Part shown: positions 35,336 through 44,355 of the stretch, in pieces
How the letters are laid out: every line of letters starts with the position of its first letter
Numbering within the stretch: position 1 is the first letter of the stretch
Assembly: GCF_003346515.1 (NCBI RefSeq)
Contig: NZ_QQNA01000060.1
Span: forward strand, 1 to 64,000
DNA length: 64,000 nucleotides
Direction: 5' to 3'
DNA from: Streptomyces corynorhini
Lineage (GTDB): Bacteria; Actinomycetota; Actinomycetes; Streptomycetales; Streptomycetaceae
The notes under the pieces: model-generated
What the model was told of the DNA's origin: nothing
What the model saw: only the letters and a program-made list of their open reading frames with translations
The model's database searches: none
Translations under genes and position numbers: made by a program

Positions 35336-35375
35336 GCCGCGGCCCTTTCGCCCGGTGTGGTCATGCCGCGGCCCT
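35326..35375. repeat. 21-base direct repeat at rhaT/rhaP junction
   Basis: GTGTGGTCATGCCGCGGCCC plus T occurs at 35326-35346 and 35355-35375, a tandem duplication with a 29-base period. One copy contains the RhaP start codon, the other the RhaT stop codon. The duplication converts what was probably an overlapping or abutting junction into a 25-base gap. Confidence 0.85.
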
Positions 35376-36884
35376 GTCACCGAGTCCGGTCGCCGCCGCC
35401 ATCACCGTTTCCTCGGTGGCCTCGGCCCGCGGGATCTCGGCGGTCAGCCGCCCCTCGTGCATCACGAGCACCCGGTCGGCCATGCCGAGCACCTCCGGCA
35501 GGTCGGAGGAGATCATCAGGACGGCGAGGCCCTCGGCGGCCAGGGAGGAGAGCAGCCGGTGCACCTCGGCCTTGGTGCCGACGTCGATGCCGCGGGTGGG
35601 TTCGTCGACGATGAGCACGGCGGGTTCGGTGGCCAGCCACTTGGCGAGGACGACCTTCTGCTGGTTGCCGCCGGAGAGCACGCCGACGGGGTCGGCGAGC
35701 CGGTTGTACTTGAGCTGGAGGCGGACGGCCCAGTCGGCGGCCCGGCCGCGTTCCAGGGCCCGGCGCACCAGACCGCCGCGGCCCAGCCGGTCGAGACCGG
35801 TGAGGGCGATATTCCGTTCGATGGACATGTCCATCACCAGTCCGCGCTGCCTGCGGTCCTCGGGGACGAGCGCGAGCCCGGCGTCCATGGCGGCCGTCGG
35901 GGAACCGGCGGGCAGCACGCGTCCGTCGACCACCACCTCGCCGGCGTCGGCCCGGTCGACGCCGAAGACGGCCTGCGCCACTTCGCTGCGCCCCGCGCCG
36001 ACCAGCCCGGCCAGGGCGACGATCTCGCCGCTGCGCACCTCGAAGGAGACGTCGTGGAACACGCCCTCCCTGGTCAGCCTGCGCACCGCGAGCGCGGTCC
36101 CGCCCACGGTGGTGCGCTGCTTGGGGTACAGCTCGCCGAGGTCGCGGCCGACCATGGAGCGGACGAGGTCGTCCTCGGTCAGTCCCTCCAGCGGCTGCGA
36201 GGAGATCAGCCGGCCGTCCCGCAGGGTGGTGACCCGCTGGCAGAGCGCGAAGATCTCCTCCAGCCGGTGGGAGATGAACAGGACGGCGGCGCCTTCGGCC
36301 CGCAGGGTCCGTACGACGGAGAACAGCCGGGCGGTCTCACCGCCCGTCAGGGCCGCGGTGGGCTCGTCCATGATGAGGACGCGCGCGTCGAAGGAGAGCG
36401 CCTTGGCGATCTCCACGATCTGCTGGTCGGCGATGGACAGACCGCGCGCGGGCCGGTCGGGGTCCAGCTCCACGCCGAGGCGCTTCATGAGCGCCGCGGT
36501 GGTCTCCCGTACGGCCGTGTGGTCGATACGGCCCAGCGCCCGCCGGGGCTGGCGTCCCATGAAGATGTTCTCGGCGATCGACAGATCGGGGAAGAGCGTC
36601 GGCTCCTGGTAGATGACGGCGATCCCGGCGTCACGGGCGTCGGCAGGGCCGTGGAAGACGACGGGCGCGCCGTCGAGCCGTACTTCCCCGGTGTCGGGCG
36701 CGTGCACCCCGGCGAGCGTCTTGATCAATGTGGACTTGCCCGCGCCGTTCTCCCCGGCGAGGGCGTGCGCCTCGCCGGGGAACAGGCACAGGGAGACGTC
36801 CCGCAGGGCCCGTACGGCGCCGAAGGACTTGCTCACGTCCTTGAGGGCCAGGACCGGGGCGGGGCCGGTGGCGGGCTGGTTCAT
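35361..36884 (-). CDS. rhaT: Rhamnose ABC transporter ATPase (RhaT-like)
   Basis: 507 residues with two fused nucleotide-binding domains, as in RbsA-type sugar importers. The first has [28 protein letters not shown] and [11 protein letters not shown]. The second has the degenerate Walker [25 protein letters not shown] and [14 protein letters not shown]. The first ATPase signature is atypical (LSIADQQ), as is usual in this class. It is the first gene of the leftward operon. The ATG follows AGGAG. Promoter elements and a LacI-type operator lie just upstream. Confidence 0.93.
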   Translation of the reverse strand: MNQPATGPAPVLALKDVSKSFGAVRALRDVSLCLFPGEAHALAGENGAGKSTLIKTLAGVHAPDTGEVRLDGAPVVFHGPADARDAGIAVIYQEPTLFPDLSIAENIFMGRQPRRALGRIDHTAVRETTAALMKRLGVELDPDRPARGLSIADQQIVEIAKALSFDARVLIMDEPTAALTGGETARLFSVVRTLRAEGAAVLFISHRLEEIFALCQRVTTLRDGRLISSQPLEGLTEDDLVRSMVGRDLGELYPKQRTTVGGTALAVRRLTREGVFHDVSFEVRSGEIVALAGLVGAGRSEVAQAVFGVDRADAGEVVVDGRVLPAGSPTAAMDAGLALVPEDRRQRGLVMDMSIERNIALTGLDRLGRGGLVRRALERGRAADWAVRLQLKYNRLADPVGVLSGGNQQKVVLAKWLATEPAVLIVDEPTRGIDVGTKAEVHRLLSSLAAEGLAVLMISSDLPEVLGMADRVLVMHEGRLTAEIPRAEATEETVMAAATGLGDRAAA

Positions 36885-36925
36885 GAGGGCTCCTCAGCAG
36901 CGACGGCCGTGTGCGCCGCCCGCCG

Positions 36926-36937
36926 TGAAAGGTTTCA
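36926..36937. promoter_or_regulatory. LacI-type operator, leftward rhamnose promoter
   Basis: TGAAAGGTTTCA has TGAAA/TTTCA arms around a central GG. It lies 15 bases past the -10 of the leftward promoter and 42 bases before the rhaT start. It shares the TGAAA-S-G-W-TTCA pattern with the site at 37092-37103. Confidence 0.72.
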
Positions 36938-36951
36938 AAGAAGTTGCACGG

Positions 36952-36981
36952 AAGCTAAACGGCGACGACGGGCGGCGTCAA
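36952..36981 (-). promoter_or_regulatory. Promoter of the leftward rhamnose operon
   Basis: On the minus strand, TTGACG (36981-36976) is followed after 18 bases by TAGCTT (36957-36952), or after 17 by TTAGCT. The start of transcription would fall about 36945, just ahead of the operator. Confidence 0.6.
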
Positions 36982-37054
36982 TGGGCCGCGCACGACATTC
37001 TGCGGGCGATCCGCATGGGTGCGGCGGTGCGGCTCACACGTGCCGCGCGGAGGG

Positions 37055-37083
37055 TTGACACGCTCCGGCGACTCCCATAACTT
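37055..37083 (+). promoter_or_regulatory. Promoter of the rightward rhamnose operon
   Basis: A consensus TTGACA at 37055-37060 is followed, after exactly 17 bases, by TAACTT at 37078-37083. The start of transcription would fall about 37090, at the edge of the operator. Confidence 0.72.
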
Positions 37084-37091
37084 CACCGCGA

Positions 37092-37103
37092 TGAAACGAT
37101 TCA
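37092..37103. promoter_or_regulatory. LacI-type operator, rightward rhamnose promoter
   Basis: TGAAACGATTCA lies within a 14-bp dyad (ATGAA/TTCAT, 37091-37104) at the predicted start of rhaI transcription. It matches the leftward operator in 10 of 12 positions and is a typical LacI-family site with a central CG. Confidence 0.78.
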
Positions 37104-37159
37104 TAAGGAATCGCGGCACCGACTCGCCTGACGAGTCCGCACCACGGGAGCGCTGAGAG

Positions 37160-38329
37160 ATGACGGGTCGATCCGCCGTGTCCGCTGTGAAGGCGGCGCT
37201 GAAGTCACAGACCGTCGAGACGCCGTCGTGGGCGTTCGGGAACTCCGGTACGCGGTTCAAGGTGTTCGCGCAGCCCGGGGTGCCCCGCACTCCGGACGAG
37301 AAGCTGGCGGACGCCGCCCGGGTGCACGCGCACACGGGCGTGGCACCGACGGTCGCCCTGCACATTCCGTGGGACCGCGTGGACGACTACGCGGCGCTGG
37401 CCGCGCGGGCACGGGAACGGGGGCTGCGGGTCGGGACGATCAACTCGAACGTGTTCCAGGACAATGACTACAAGCTGGGATCGGTCACCCACCCGGACGC
37501 GGCCGTGCGCCGCAAGGCGCTGGGGCATCTGCTGGAGTGCGTGGACGTCATGGACGCCACCGGCTCGCGCGATCTGAAGCTGTGGTTCTCCGACGGCACC
37601 AACTACCCCGGCCAGGACGACATCTCCGCACGTCAGGGGCGGCTCGCGGAGGCGCTGGCGGCGGTGTACGAGCGGCTCGGCGACGACCAGCGGATGCTGC
37701 TGGAGTACAAGCTGTTCGAGCCGGCGTTCTACGCGACGGACGTGCCGGACTGGGGCACGGCGTACGCGCACTGCCTCAAGCTCGGCGAGAAGGCCCAGGT
37801 CGTGGTGGACACCGGGCACCACGCGCCGGGCACCAACATCGAGTTCATCGTGGCGCTGCTGCTGCGGGAGAAGAAGCTCGGCGGATTCGACTTCAACTCG
37901 CGCTTCTACGCGGACGACGACCTGATGGCCGGGGCCGCCGACCCCTTCCAGCTGTTCCGGATCATGTACGAGGTGATCAGGGGCGGCGGCTACACGCCGG
38001 AGACGGCCTTCATGCTCGACCAGTGCCACAACATCGAGGAGAAGATCCCCGCGATCATCCGCTCGGTGATGAACGTCCAGGAGGCCACGGCCAAGGCGCT
38101 GCTGGTGGACGCGGAGGCACTGGGCGCGGCGCAGCGCTCCGGGGACGTCCTGGCCGCCAACGCGGTGCTGATGGACGCGTTCGACACCGACGTACGCCCG
38201 CTGGTGGCCGAGGCCCGTACGGAACTGGGCGCGGACGCCGATCCCGTCGCCGCGTACCACGCTTCCGGGTACGGCGAGAAGATCGTCGCGGAGCGGGTCG
38301 GCGGCACCCAGGCCGGCTGGGGAGCCTGA
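37160..38329 (+). CDS. rhaI: L-rhamnose isomerase
   Basis: 389 residues of the RhaI family (Pseudomonas stutzeri type), a metal-dependent TIM-barrel that converts L-rhamnose to L-rhamnulose. Visible signatures: TPSWAFGNSGTRFKVF, LKLWFSDGTNYPGQDDI, LLEYKLFEPAFYATD, VVVDTGHHAPGTNIEF and GFDFNSRFYADDDLM, which contain the metal-binding Glu, Asp and His residues. It is first in the rightward operon. The ATG follows GGGAG and lies 56 bases past the operator. Confidence 0.95.
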   Translation: MTGRSAVSAVKAALKSQTVETPSWAFGNSGTRFKVFAQPGVPRTPDEKLADAARVHAHTGVAPTVALHIPWDRVDDYAALAARARERGLRVGTINSNVFQDNDYKLGSVTHPDAAVRRKALGHLLECVDVMDATGSRDLKLWFSDGTNYPGQDDISARQGRLAEALAAVYERLGDDQRMLLEYKLFEPAFYATDVPDWGTAYAHCLKLGEKAQVVVDTGHHAPGTNIEFIVALLLREKKLGGFDFNSRFYADDDLMAGAADPFQLFRIMYEVIRGGGYTPETAFMLDQCHNIEEKIPAIIRSVMNVQEATAKALLVDAEALGAAQRSGDVLAANAVLMDAFDTDVRPLVAEARTELGADADPVAAYHASGYGEKIVAERVGGTQAGWGA

Positions 38330-38374
38330 CCCCGTCCGTCCATCCGCACAGACCGCACTTCACAGAGGGACACG

Positions 38375-40426
38375 ATGACCGACCAGCCCAGCGCGCACCC
38401 CGAGGCCGAGCAGCTGCTCGCCCGCTCCCACCGGCTCGGCGCCGACCCGCGCAACACCAATTACGCGGGCGGCAACACCTCCGCCAAGGGATCCGCCACC
38501 GACCCGGTCACCGGCGACGACGTCGAGCTGATGTGGGTGAAGGGATCCGGCGGCGATCTGGGCACCCTCAAGGCGGCCGGACTGGCCGCGCTGCGCCTGG
38601 ACCGGCTGCGCGCGCTGACCTCGGTCTATCCGGGGGTGGAACGCGAGGACGAGATGGTCGCCGCGTTCGACTACTGCCTGCACGGCAAGGGCGGCGCGGC
38701 GCCGTCGATCGACACGGCGATGCACGGCCTGGTCGACGCCCCGCACGTCGATCATCTGCACCCCGACTCGGGGATCGCGCTGGCCTGCGCGGCCGACGGG
38801 GAGAAGCTGACGGCCGAGTGCTTCGGCGACACGGTCGTCTGGGTGCCCTGGCGGCGCCCCGGCTTCCAGCTGGGTCTGGACATCGCCGCCGTCAAGAAGG
38901 CGCACCCGCGGGCGATCGGCTGTGTGCTCGGCGGCCACGGGATCACCGCCTGGGGCGCCACCTCCGAGGAGTGCGAGCGCAACTCGCTGCACATCATCCG
39001 GACGGCCGAGGCGTTCCTCGCCGAGCGCGGCGCTCCCGAGCCGTTCGGCCCTGTGACGCCCGGGTACGAGCCGCTGCCCGAGGCCGAGCGGCGCGCGCGG
39101 GCCGCCGCGCTGGCGCCGCTGATCCGGGGGCTCGCCTCCACCGACCGGCCGCAGGTGGGCCACTTCGACGACGCCGCCGTGGTGCTCGGCTTCCTGTCGA
39201 GGAGGGAGCATCCGAGGCTGGCCGCGCTGGGCACGTCCTGCCCCGATCACTTCCTGCGCACCAAGGTCCGCCCGCTGGTGGTCGACCTGCCCGCCGACGC
39301 GCCGCTGGAGCAGGTGCGCGAGCGGCTGGCCGCGCTGCACACCGCCTACCGGGAGGAGTACCGCGCGTACTACGAGCGGCACGCGACGCCCGGCGCCCCG
39401 GCGATGCGCGGAGCCGACCCGGCGATCGTGCTGGTGCCCGGGGTGGGCATGTTCTCCTTCGGCAAGGACAAGCAGACCGCCCGGGTCGCGGGCGAGTTCT
39501 ACGTCAACGCGATCAACGTGATGCGCGGCGCCGAGGCCGTCTCCTCGTACGCGCCGATCGAGGAGTCCGAGAAGTTCCGCATCGAGTACTGGGAGCTGGA
39601 GGAGGCCAAGCTGCGCCGGATGCCCGCGCCGAAGGCGCTGGCCACCCGGGTGGCGCTGGTGACCGGCGCGGGCTCGGGGATCGGCCGGGCCATCGCGCAC
39701 CGACTGGCCGCCGAGGGCGCCTGCGTGGTGGTGGCCGATATGAACGCCGAGGGTGCGGCGGCGGTCGCCAACGAACTGGGCGGCCCGGACCGGGCGGTCG
39801 CGGTCACGGTCGACGTGACGGACGAGGAGCAGATCAGGGCGGCGTTCGACGCGGCGGTCCTCGCCTTCGGCGGTGTGGATCTGGTCGTCAACAACGCCGG
39901 TATCTCGATCTCGAAGCCGCTGCTGGAGACGACGGTCCGGGACTGGGACCTGCAGCACGACATCATGGCCCGGGGCTCCTTCCTGGTCTCGCGCGAGGCG
40001 GCGCGGGTGATGGGTGATCAGGGGCTGGGCGGCGACATCGTCTACATCGCCTCCAAGAACGCGGTGTTCGCGGGCCCCAACAACATCGCGTACTCGGCGA
40101 CCAAGGCCGACCAGGCCCACCAGGTACGGCTGCTCGCGGCCGAGCTGGGCGGGCTGGGGATCCGGGTCAACGGCGTCAACCCCGACGGTGTGGTGCGCGG
40201 TTCCGGGATCTTCGCGGGCGGCTGGGGCGCGGAGCGCGCGGCGGTGTACGGGGTGGAGGAGGAGAAACTGGGCGAGTTCTACGCGCAGCGGACGATCCTC
40301 AAGCGGGAGGTGCTGCCCGACCATGTGGCCAACGCGGTGTTCGCCCTCACGGGCGGCGACCTCAGCCACACGACGGGGCTGCACATCCCGGTGGACGCGG
40401 GGGTGGCGGCGGCGTTCCTGCGCTGA
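38375..40426 (+). CDS. rhaEW: Bifunctional rhamnulose-1-phosphate aldolase / lactaldehyde dehydrogenase
   Basis: 683 residues. The N-terminal class II aldolase (about 1-410) has YAGGNTSAKGSA, the zinc-binding VDHLHPDSG pair near 126-128 and GGHGI. The C-terminal short-chain dehydrogenase (about 420-683) has TGAGSGIG (near 430), NNAGISIS and the YSATK catalytic pair (near 573). It cleaves L-rhamnulose-1-phosphate to DHAP and L-lactaldehyde and oxidises the latter to lactate. The fusion is the well-known RhaEW type of Bacillus and actinobacteria. It begins 45 bases after rhaI. Confidence 0.95.
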   Translation: MTDQPSAHPEAEQLLARSHRLGADPRNTNYAGGNTSAKGSATDPVTGDDVELMWVKGSGGDLGTLKAAGLAALRLDRLRALTSVYPGVEREDEMVAAFDYCLHGKGGAAPSIDTAMHGLVDAPHVDHLHPDSGIALACAADGEKLTAECFGDTVVWVPWRRPGFQLGLDIAAVKKAHPRAIGCVLGGHGITAWGATSEECERNSLHIIRTAEAFLAERGAPEPFGPVTPGYEPLPEAERRARAAALAPLIRGLASTDRPQVGHFDDAAVVLGFLSRREHPRLAALGTSCPDHFLRTKVRPLVVDLPADAPLEQVRERLAALHTAYREEYRAYYERHATPGAPAMRGADPAIVLVPGVGMFSFGKDKQTARVAGEFYVNAINVMRGAEAVSSYAPIEESEKFRIEYWELEEAKLRRMPAPKALATRVALVTGAGSGIGRAIAHRLAAEGACVVVADMNAEGAAAVANELGGPDRAVAVTVDVTDEEQIRAAFDAAVLAFGGVDLVVNNAGISISKPLLETTVRDWDLQHDIMARGSFLVSREAARVMGDQGLGGDIVYIASKNAVFAGPNNIAYSATKADQAHQVRLLAAELGGLGIRVNGVNPDGVVRGSGIFAGGWGAERAAVYGVEEEKLGEFYAQRTILKREVLPDHVANAVFALTGGDLSHTTGLHIPVDAGVAAAFLR

Positions 40427-40512
40427 TCCGCCGCCGGGCGGGCGGGGCGCGCGGTCCCGGGCCCCGTCCTCCGCTCTCCCCCGCCGTTCGACAAGCTCCC
40501 ACGAGGTCAGTC

Positions 40513-42003
40513 GTGTCACTCTCCGCCCCTCTCCCCTTCGCCGCCGTAGACCTCGGCGCGTCCAGCGGACGTGTCATGGTCGGCCATGTCTCCGACCGGG
40601 GCGCCGGCACGCTGCGGCTCGACGAGGTCCACCGTTTCCCCAACCGGCCGGTGCGCACCGCCGGCACGCTGCACTGGGACGTCCTGTCCCTGTACGCCGG
40701 TGTGCTGGACGGGCTGCGGGCGGCGGGCAGCGCGGCCGGGCGGGCTCCGGCGAGCGTGGGGATCGACACCTGGGCCGTCGACTACGGTCTGCTGGACGCG
40801 TCGGGCGCGCTGCTCGGCAACCCGGTGCACTACCGGGACGCGCGCACCGAGGGGCAGGCCGAGAAGGTCGGCGCGGTGCTCGGGCCGGACGCGCTGTACG
40901 CGGCCACCGGGCTGCAGTACCTGCCGTTCAACACCGTGTACCAGCTCAGCGCCGCGCGGGACACCGCCGCGCTGCGTGCGGCGAGCCGTCTGCTGCTGAT
41001 GCCCGATCTGATCGCGTACTGGCTCACCGGCGAGGCCGGTACGGAACTCACCAACGCGTCCACCACGCAGCTCATCGACCCCCGTTCGCGTGACTGGTCG
41101 CCGTTGGTGGCCGGGACGCTCGGGATCGATCTGGGGCTGTTCGCGCCGCTGCGCGGGCCGGGTGATCCGGCCGGGGAACTGCTTCCCGAGGTGCTGGCCG
41201 AGACGCGGCTGAGCGGCCCGGTGCCGGTGACCGCCGTGGGCTCGCACGACACGGCCTCGGCGGTCGCGGCGGTCCCGGCGGCCGGGGACCGCTTCGCCTA
41301 TGTCGCCACCGGCACCTGGTCGCTGGCCGGCCTCGAACTCGACGCCCCCGTGCTGACCGAGGAGAGCAGGCGGGCCAACTTCACCAATGAGCTGGGGGTG
41401 GACGGAACCGTCCGGTATCTGCGCAACATCATGGGGCTCTGGCTGCTCCAGGAGTGTCTGCGCACCTGGGAGTCCGAGGGGGCGCCCCAGCGGTTGGACC
41501 GGCTGCTGGCCGAGGCCGCCGAGGTGCCGGGGCCCCGCTGGTACGTGGACGCCGACGACCCGGCGTTCCTGGCCCCCGGTGACATGCCGGCCCGCGTCGT
41601 GGACGCCTGCCGCCGCGCGGGCGGGGAGCCGCCGAGGACCCCGGCGGAGATCACGCGGTGTGTGCTGGACTCGCTGGCGCTCGCGCACCGGCGGGCGATC
41701 GAGGACGCGCAGCGGCTGTCGGGCCGGGCGGTGGACACCGTGCACATCGTGGGCGGCGGCGCGCACAACGCGCTGCTGTGCCAACTCACCGCCGACGCCT
41801 GCGGCCTGCCCGTCGTCGCGGGTCCGGCCGAGGCCGCGGCCCTCGGCAACGTGCTCGTCCAGGCGCGCGCGGCGGGCGCCGTCCGCGGTGACCTGTCCGA
41901 TCTGCGCGCGCTGCTGCGCGCCACGCTGGCTCCCCGACGGTACGAGCCGACCGGCGACGGGCGGGCCCGGCGGGAGTGGGACCGCGCGGCGGCGCGGCGT
42001 TGA
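40513..42003 (+). CDS. rhaB: Rhamnulokinase
   Basis: 496 residues of the FGGY carbohydrate kinase family: FAAVDLGASSGRVMVG (phosphate loop), SVGIDTWAVDYGLLDASG (substrate region with catalytic Asp), TGLQYLPFNTVYQL, GSHDTASAVAAVPA, VATGTWSLAG and the C-terminal VHIVGGGAHNALLCQLTAD. It phosphorylates L-rhamnulose to L-rhamnulose-1-phosphate. The GTG follows a GAGGT site, 86 bases after the aldolase gene, in the rightward operon. Confidence 0.95.
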   Translation: MSLSAPLPFAAVDLGASSGRVMVGHVSDRGAGTLRLDEVHRFPNRPVRTAGTLHWDVLSLYAGVLDGLRAAGSAAGRAPASVGIDTWAVDYGLLDASGALLGNPVHYRDARTEGQAEKVGAVLGPDALYAATGLQYLPFNTVYQLSAARDTAALRAASRLLLMPDLIAYWLTGEAGTELTNASTTQLIDPRSRDWSPLVAGTLGIDLGLFAPLRGPGDPAGELLPEVLAETRLSGPVPVTAVGSHDTASAVAAVPAAGDRFAYVATGTWSLAGLELDAPVLTEESRRANFTNELGVDGTVRYLRNIMGLWLLQECLRTWESEGAPQRLDRLLAEAAEVPGPRWYVDADDPAFLAPGDMPARVVDACRRAGGEPPRTPAEITRCVLDSLALAHRRAIEDAQRLSGRAVDTVHIVGGGAHNALLCQLTADACGLPVVAGPAEAAALGNVLVQARAAGAVRGDLSDLRALLRATLAPRRYEPTGDGRARREWDRAAARR

Positions 42004-42111
42004 CAGCGGGCCGCCGCCCGTGCACCGGTGCGGTCTCTGTCCGCCGTCCCCCGATATGATGGCCCACTCGGGCAGGGGTACCCGCACGATGTGACAGGAC
42101 AGGCAGGACGC

Positions 42112-43134
42112 GTGGCGCAGACGGTCGGCATCAAGGACGTGGCCAGGCTGGCCGGTGTCTCGGTCGGCACCGTCTCCAATGTGCTGAACCGCCCGGAGAA
42201 GGTGTCCGAGCACACCCGGGTGCGGGTGCGCGCGGTGATAGACCAGCTCGGTTTCGTGCGGAGCGAGACCGCCCGTCAGCTCCGGGTCGGCACCAGCCGC
42301 ATTCTGGCGATTCTGGTGCTCGACATGGCCAATCCGTTCTTCGTCGCCGTCGCGAAGGGCGCGGAGCGCGCGGCGCGCGAGACCGGACTCGGGGTGATGC
42401 TCTGCAACAGCGCGGGCAGCCCTGAGGAGGAGGCGGAGTACCTCGCGCTCTTCGCGGAACAGCGGGTGCGCGGGGTGCTGCTCACTCCGGCGGACGCGAC
42501 CGGGCGCAATGTGCGGGACTTCGCGCGCCGCGGCATTCCCTTCGTCCATGTGGACCGGGCCGTACCGGCCGCCGAGGGCTGCTCCGTGTCGGTGGACGAC
42601 GTGGCGGGCGGGGCGCTGGCGGTGCGGCATCTGCTGGCTGCCGGGCACCGCTCCGTGACCTACATCAGCGGCCCGATGTCGCTGCCCCAGTGCCGGGACC
42701 GGCGCTCGGGCGCGCTCAGCGCGCTGCGCGAGGCGGGACTGCCGGAGACGTCCCTGCTCCATGTCGAGTCGGCGCGGCTGGATGTCGCCTCGGGTATCGA
42801 CGCCGGGGCCCGGCTGCTCGGGCTGGCCGACCGGCCCACGGCGGTCTTCTGCGCGAACGACCTGCTGGCGCTGGGTGTTCTCCAGGCCATGTACGGGGCC
42901 GGGGTCGATGTTCCGGGTGATGTGTCGATCGTCGGCTACGACGACATCGAGTTCGCCGCCGCCGCGGTCGTGCCGCTCACCTCCGTACGGCAGCCGGCGG
43001 CCGCGATGGGACGGACGGCGGCGGAGATGCTGATGGACGAGACGGGCCCCGGGGCGGAGCACCACACCCACCGTTCCGTGGTGCTCCGTCCCGAGTTGGT
43101 GGTCCGCAGTTCGACGCGCCGGCTGGAGCGCTGA
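42112..43134 (+). CDS. LacI-family regulator 2 of the rhamnose locus
   Basis: 340 residues: LacI helix-turn-helix (VGIKDVARLAGVSVGTVSNV) and sugar-binding effector domain with VLDMANPFFVAVAKG and VGYDDIEFA. It is a close paralogue of regulator 1, with near-identical DNA-reading helices but diverging in places within the effector domain. The GTG at 42112 has AGGA four bases upstream; an earlier GTG at 42091 has no ribosome site. It lies 108 bases after rhaB; GCACCGGTGC (42022-42031), a 10-bp palindrome, falls in that gap and might be its own site. The two regulators probably bind TGAAA-S-G-W-TTCA. Confidence 0.9.
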   Translation: MAQTVGIKDVARLAGVSVGTVSNVLNRPEKVSEHTRVRVRAVIDQLGFVRSETARQLRVGTSRILAILVLDMANPFFVAVAKGAERAARETGLGVMLCNSAGSPEEEAEYLALFAEQRVRGVLLTPADATGRNVRDFARRGIPFVHVDRAVPAAEGCSVSVDDVAGGALAVRHLLAAGHRSVTYISGPMSLPQCRDRRSGALSALREAGLPETSLLHVESARLDVASGIDAGARLLGLADRPTAVFCANDLLALGVLQAMYGAGVDVPGDVSIVGYDDIEFAAAAVVPLTSVRQPAAAMGRTAAEMLMDETGPGAEHHTHRSVVLRPELVVRSSTRRLER

Positions 43135-43137
43135 GCG

Positions 43138-44142
43138 GTGGACGGCGACGGGAGCGTCGCGCTCGGCGCGGCGCTGCGGGCCGCCGGTGCCGCGTCCGGC
43201 GACGTCCTGGAGTGCGAGCCGCTGACGGGCGGTACGTACAACACGCTCCACCGGGTCGTGCTGCGTGACGGTGCACGGTGGATCGTCAAGATTCCGCCGC
43301 CCGCCTCGCTCCCCGGGCTCAGCCATGAGCGTGGACTGCTCGGCGGCGAGGTGGAGTTCTACACGGCGGCGGGCCGGATCCCCGGGGTCCCGGTGCCCCG
43401 GGTCGTGCGGTACGAGACGGATCCGGGCGCGCCGACGGGTGCCTTCCTGGTCATGTCCGCGTGTCCGGGGGCGTCGTGGCAGGAGTGGGAGGGGCGGCTC
43501 GCGGCGGGTGAGCGCGCCGCACTGCGCGCGGAGCTGGGCGGCGTCGTCGCGCGTCTGCATACGGTGACCGGCCATGGATTCGGTTACCCGGCGCGGCCGT
43601 TCGGGCCGCTCGCGGCGACCTGGCGGGAGGCGTTCACCCGGATGCTGGCGCGGCTCCTGGAGGATGCCGTCCACTACGGCGTCCGGCTGCCGCGTACCCC
43701 TGATGCCATCGGCGCGCTGGCCTCCGGGGCGGCCGGGGCGCTGGACGAGGTGACCGTGCCCGTCGCGGTCCACTTCGACCTGTGGCAGGGCAATGTGCTG
43801 CTCGACGGCGCTCCCGGCGCCCGTACGGTGAGCGGGATCGTCGACGGCGAGCGGATGTTCTGGGGTGATCCCCTCGCGGACTTCGTCTCGCTGGCTCTGC
43901 TGGACGACATCGAGAGGGACGGCGACTTCCTCGCCGGATACGCGGCGGCCGGCGGCACCGTACGGTGGGACCGGGCCGCCCGCGTCCGGATGGCGTTCTA
44001 CCGCTGCTACCTCTACCTGATCATGCTGGTGGAGGCGGTCCCCCGCGCTTATCCGCGGGATCACCGGGAGTGGGCCGACCGGCATGTCGCGCCCCGACTG
44101 GAGGCGGCGCTCGTGGAGCTGTCCCGGGCCGACGCCGCGTAA
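43138..44142 (+). CDS. APH-fold phosphotransferase
   Basis: 334 residues of the aminoglycoside phosphotransferase/choline kinase fold. An N-lobe Lys is in ARWIVKIPPP, the catalytic loop is VHFDLWQGNVLL (Asp and Asn), and the metal-binding Asp is in GIVDGERMFWGDPLADF. Family members phosphorylate antibiotics, sugars, choline or proteins. It starts three bases after the lacI 2 stop, so it belongs to the rhamnose operon and more likely phosphorylates a sugar or sugar-derived compound than a drug; this is inference. The gene ends before a hairpin at 44155-44185. Confidence 0.82.
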   Translation: MDGDGSVALGAALRAAGAASGDVLECEPLTGGTYNTLHRVVLRDGARWIVKIPPPASLPGLSHERGLLGGEVEFYTAAGRIPGVPVPRVVRYETDPGAPTGAFLVMSACPGASWQEWEGRLAAGERAALRAELGGVVARLHTVTGHGFGYPARPFGPLAATWREAFTRMLARLLEDAVHYGVRLPRTPDAIGALASGAAGALDEVTVPVAVHFDLWQGNVLLDGAPGARTVSGIVDGERMFWGDPLADFVSLALLDDIERDGDFLAGYAAAGGTVRWDRAARVRMAFYRCYLYLIMLVEAVPRAYPRDHREWADRHVAPRLEAALVELSRADAA

Positions 44143-44154
44143 CGGCGGACCGTG

Positions 44155-44185
44155 GCCGTCCGTTCCGGGCTCCGGCGCGGACGGC
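44155..44185 (+). terminator. Terminator hairpin after the APH-fold gene
   Basis: GCCGTCCG and CGGACGGC form a perfect 8-bp stem, with CCGG/CCGG pairing in the loop, 12 bases past the stop. It probably ends the rightward rhamnose operon. Confidence 0.6.
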
Positions 44186-44355
44186 GCAGCCCGTACGGCC
44201 GCTCCACGGACCGGGCGCCGGAGCCACCCGCGAAGGTGAACAGCAGCTGTCCGGACCTCGTATCCCCGGTGCGCGTGGGACAGTTGATTCAAGATCAGGT
44301 CAATATCTCGCCAACAACAAACAATGGCCAAAGATGTCACGGATAGTCTCCGGCC

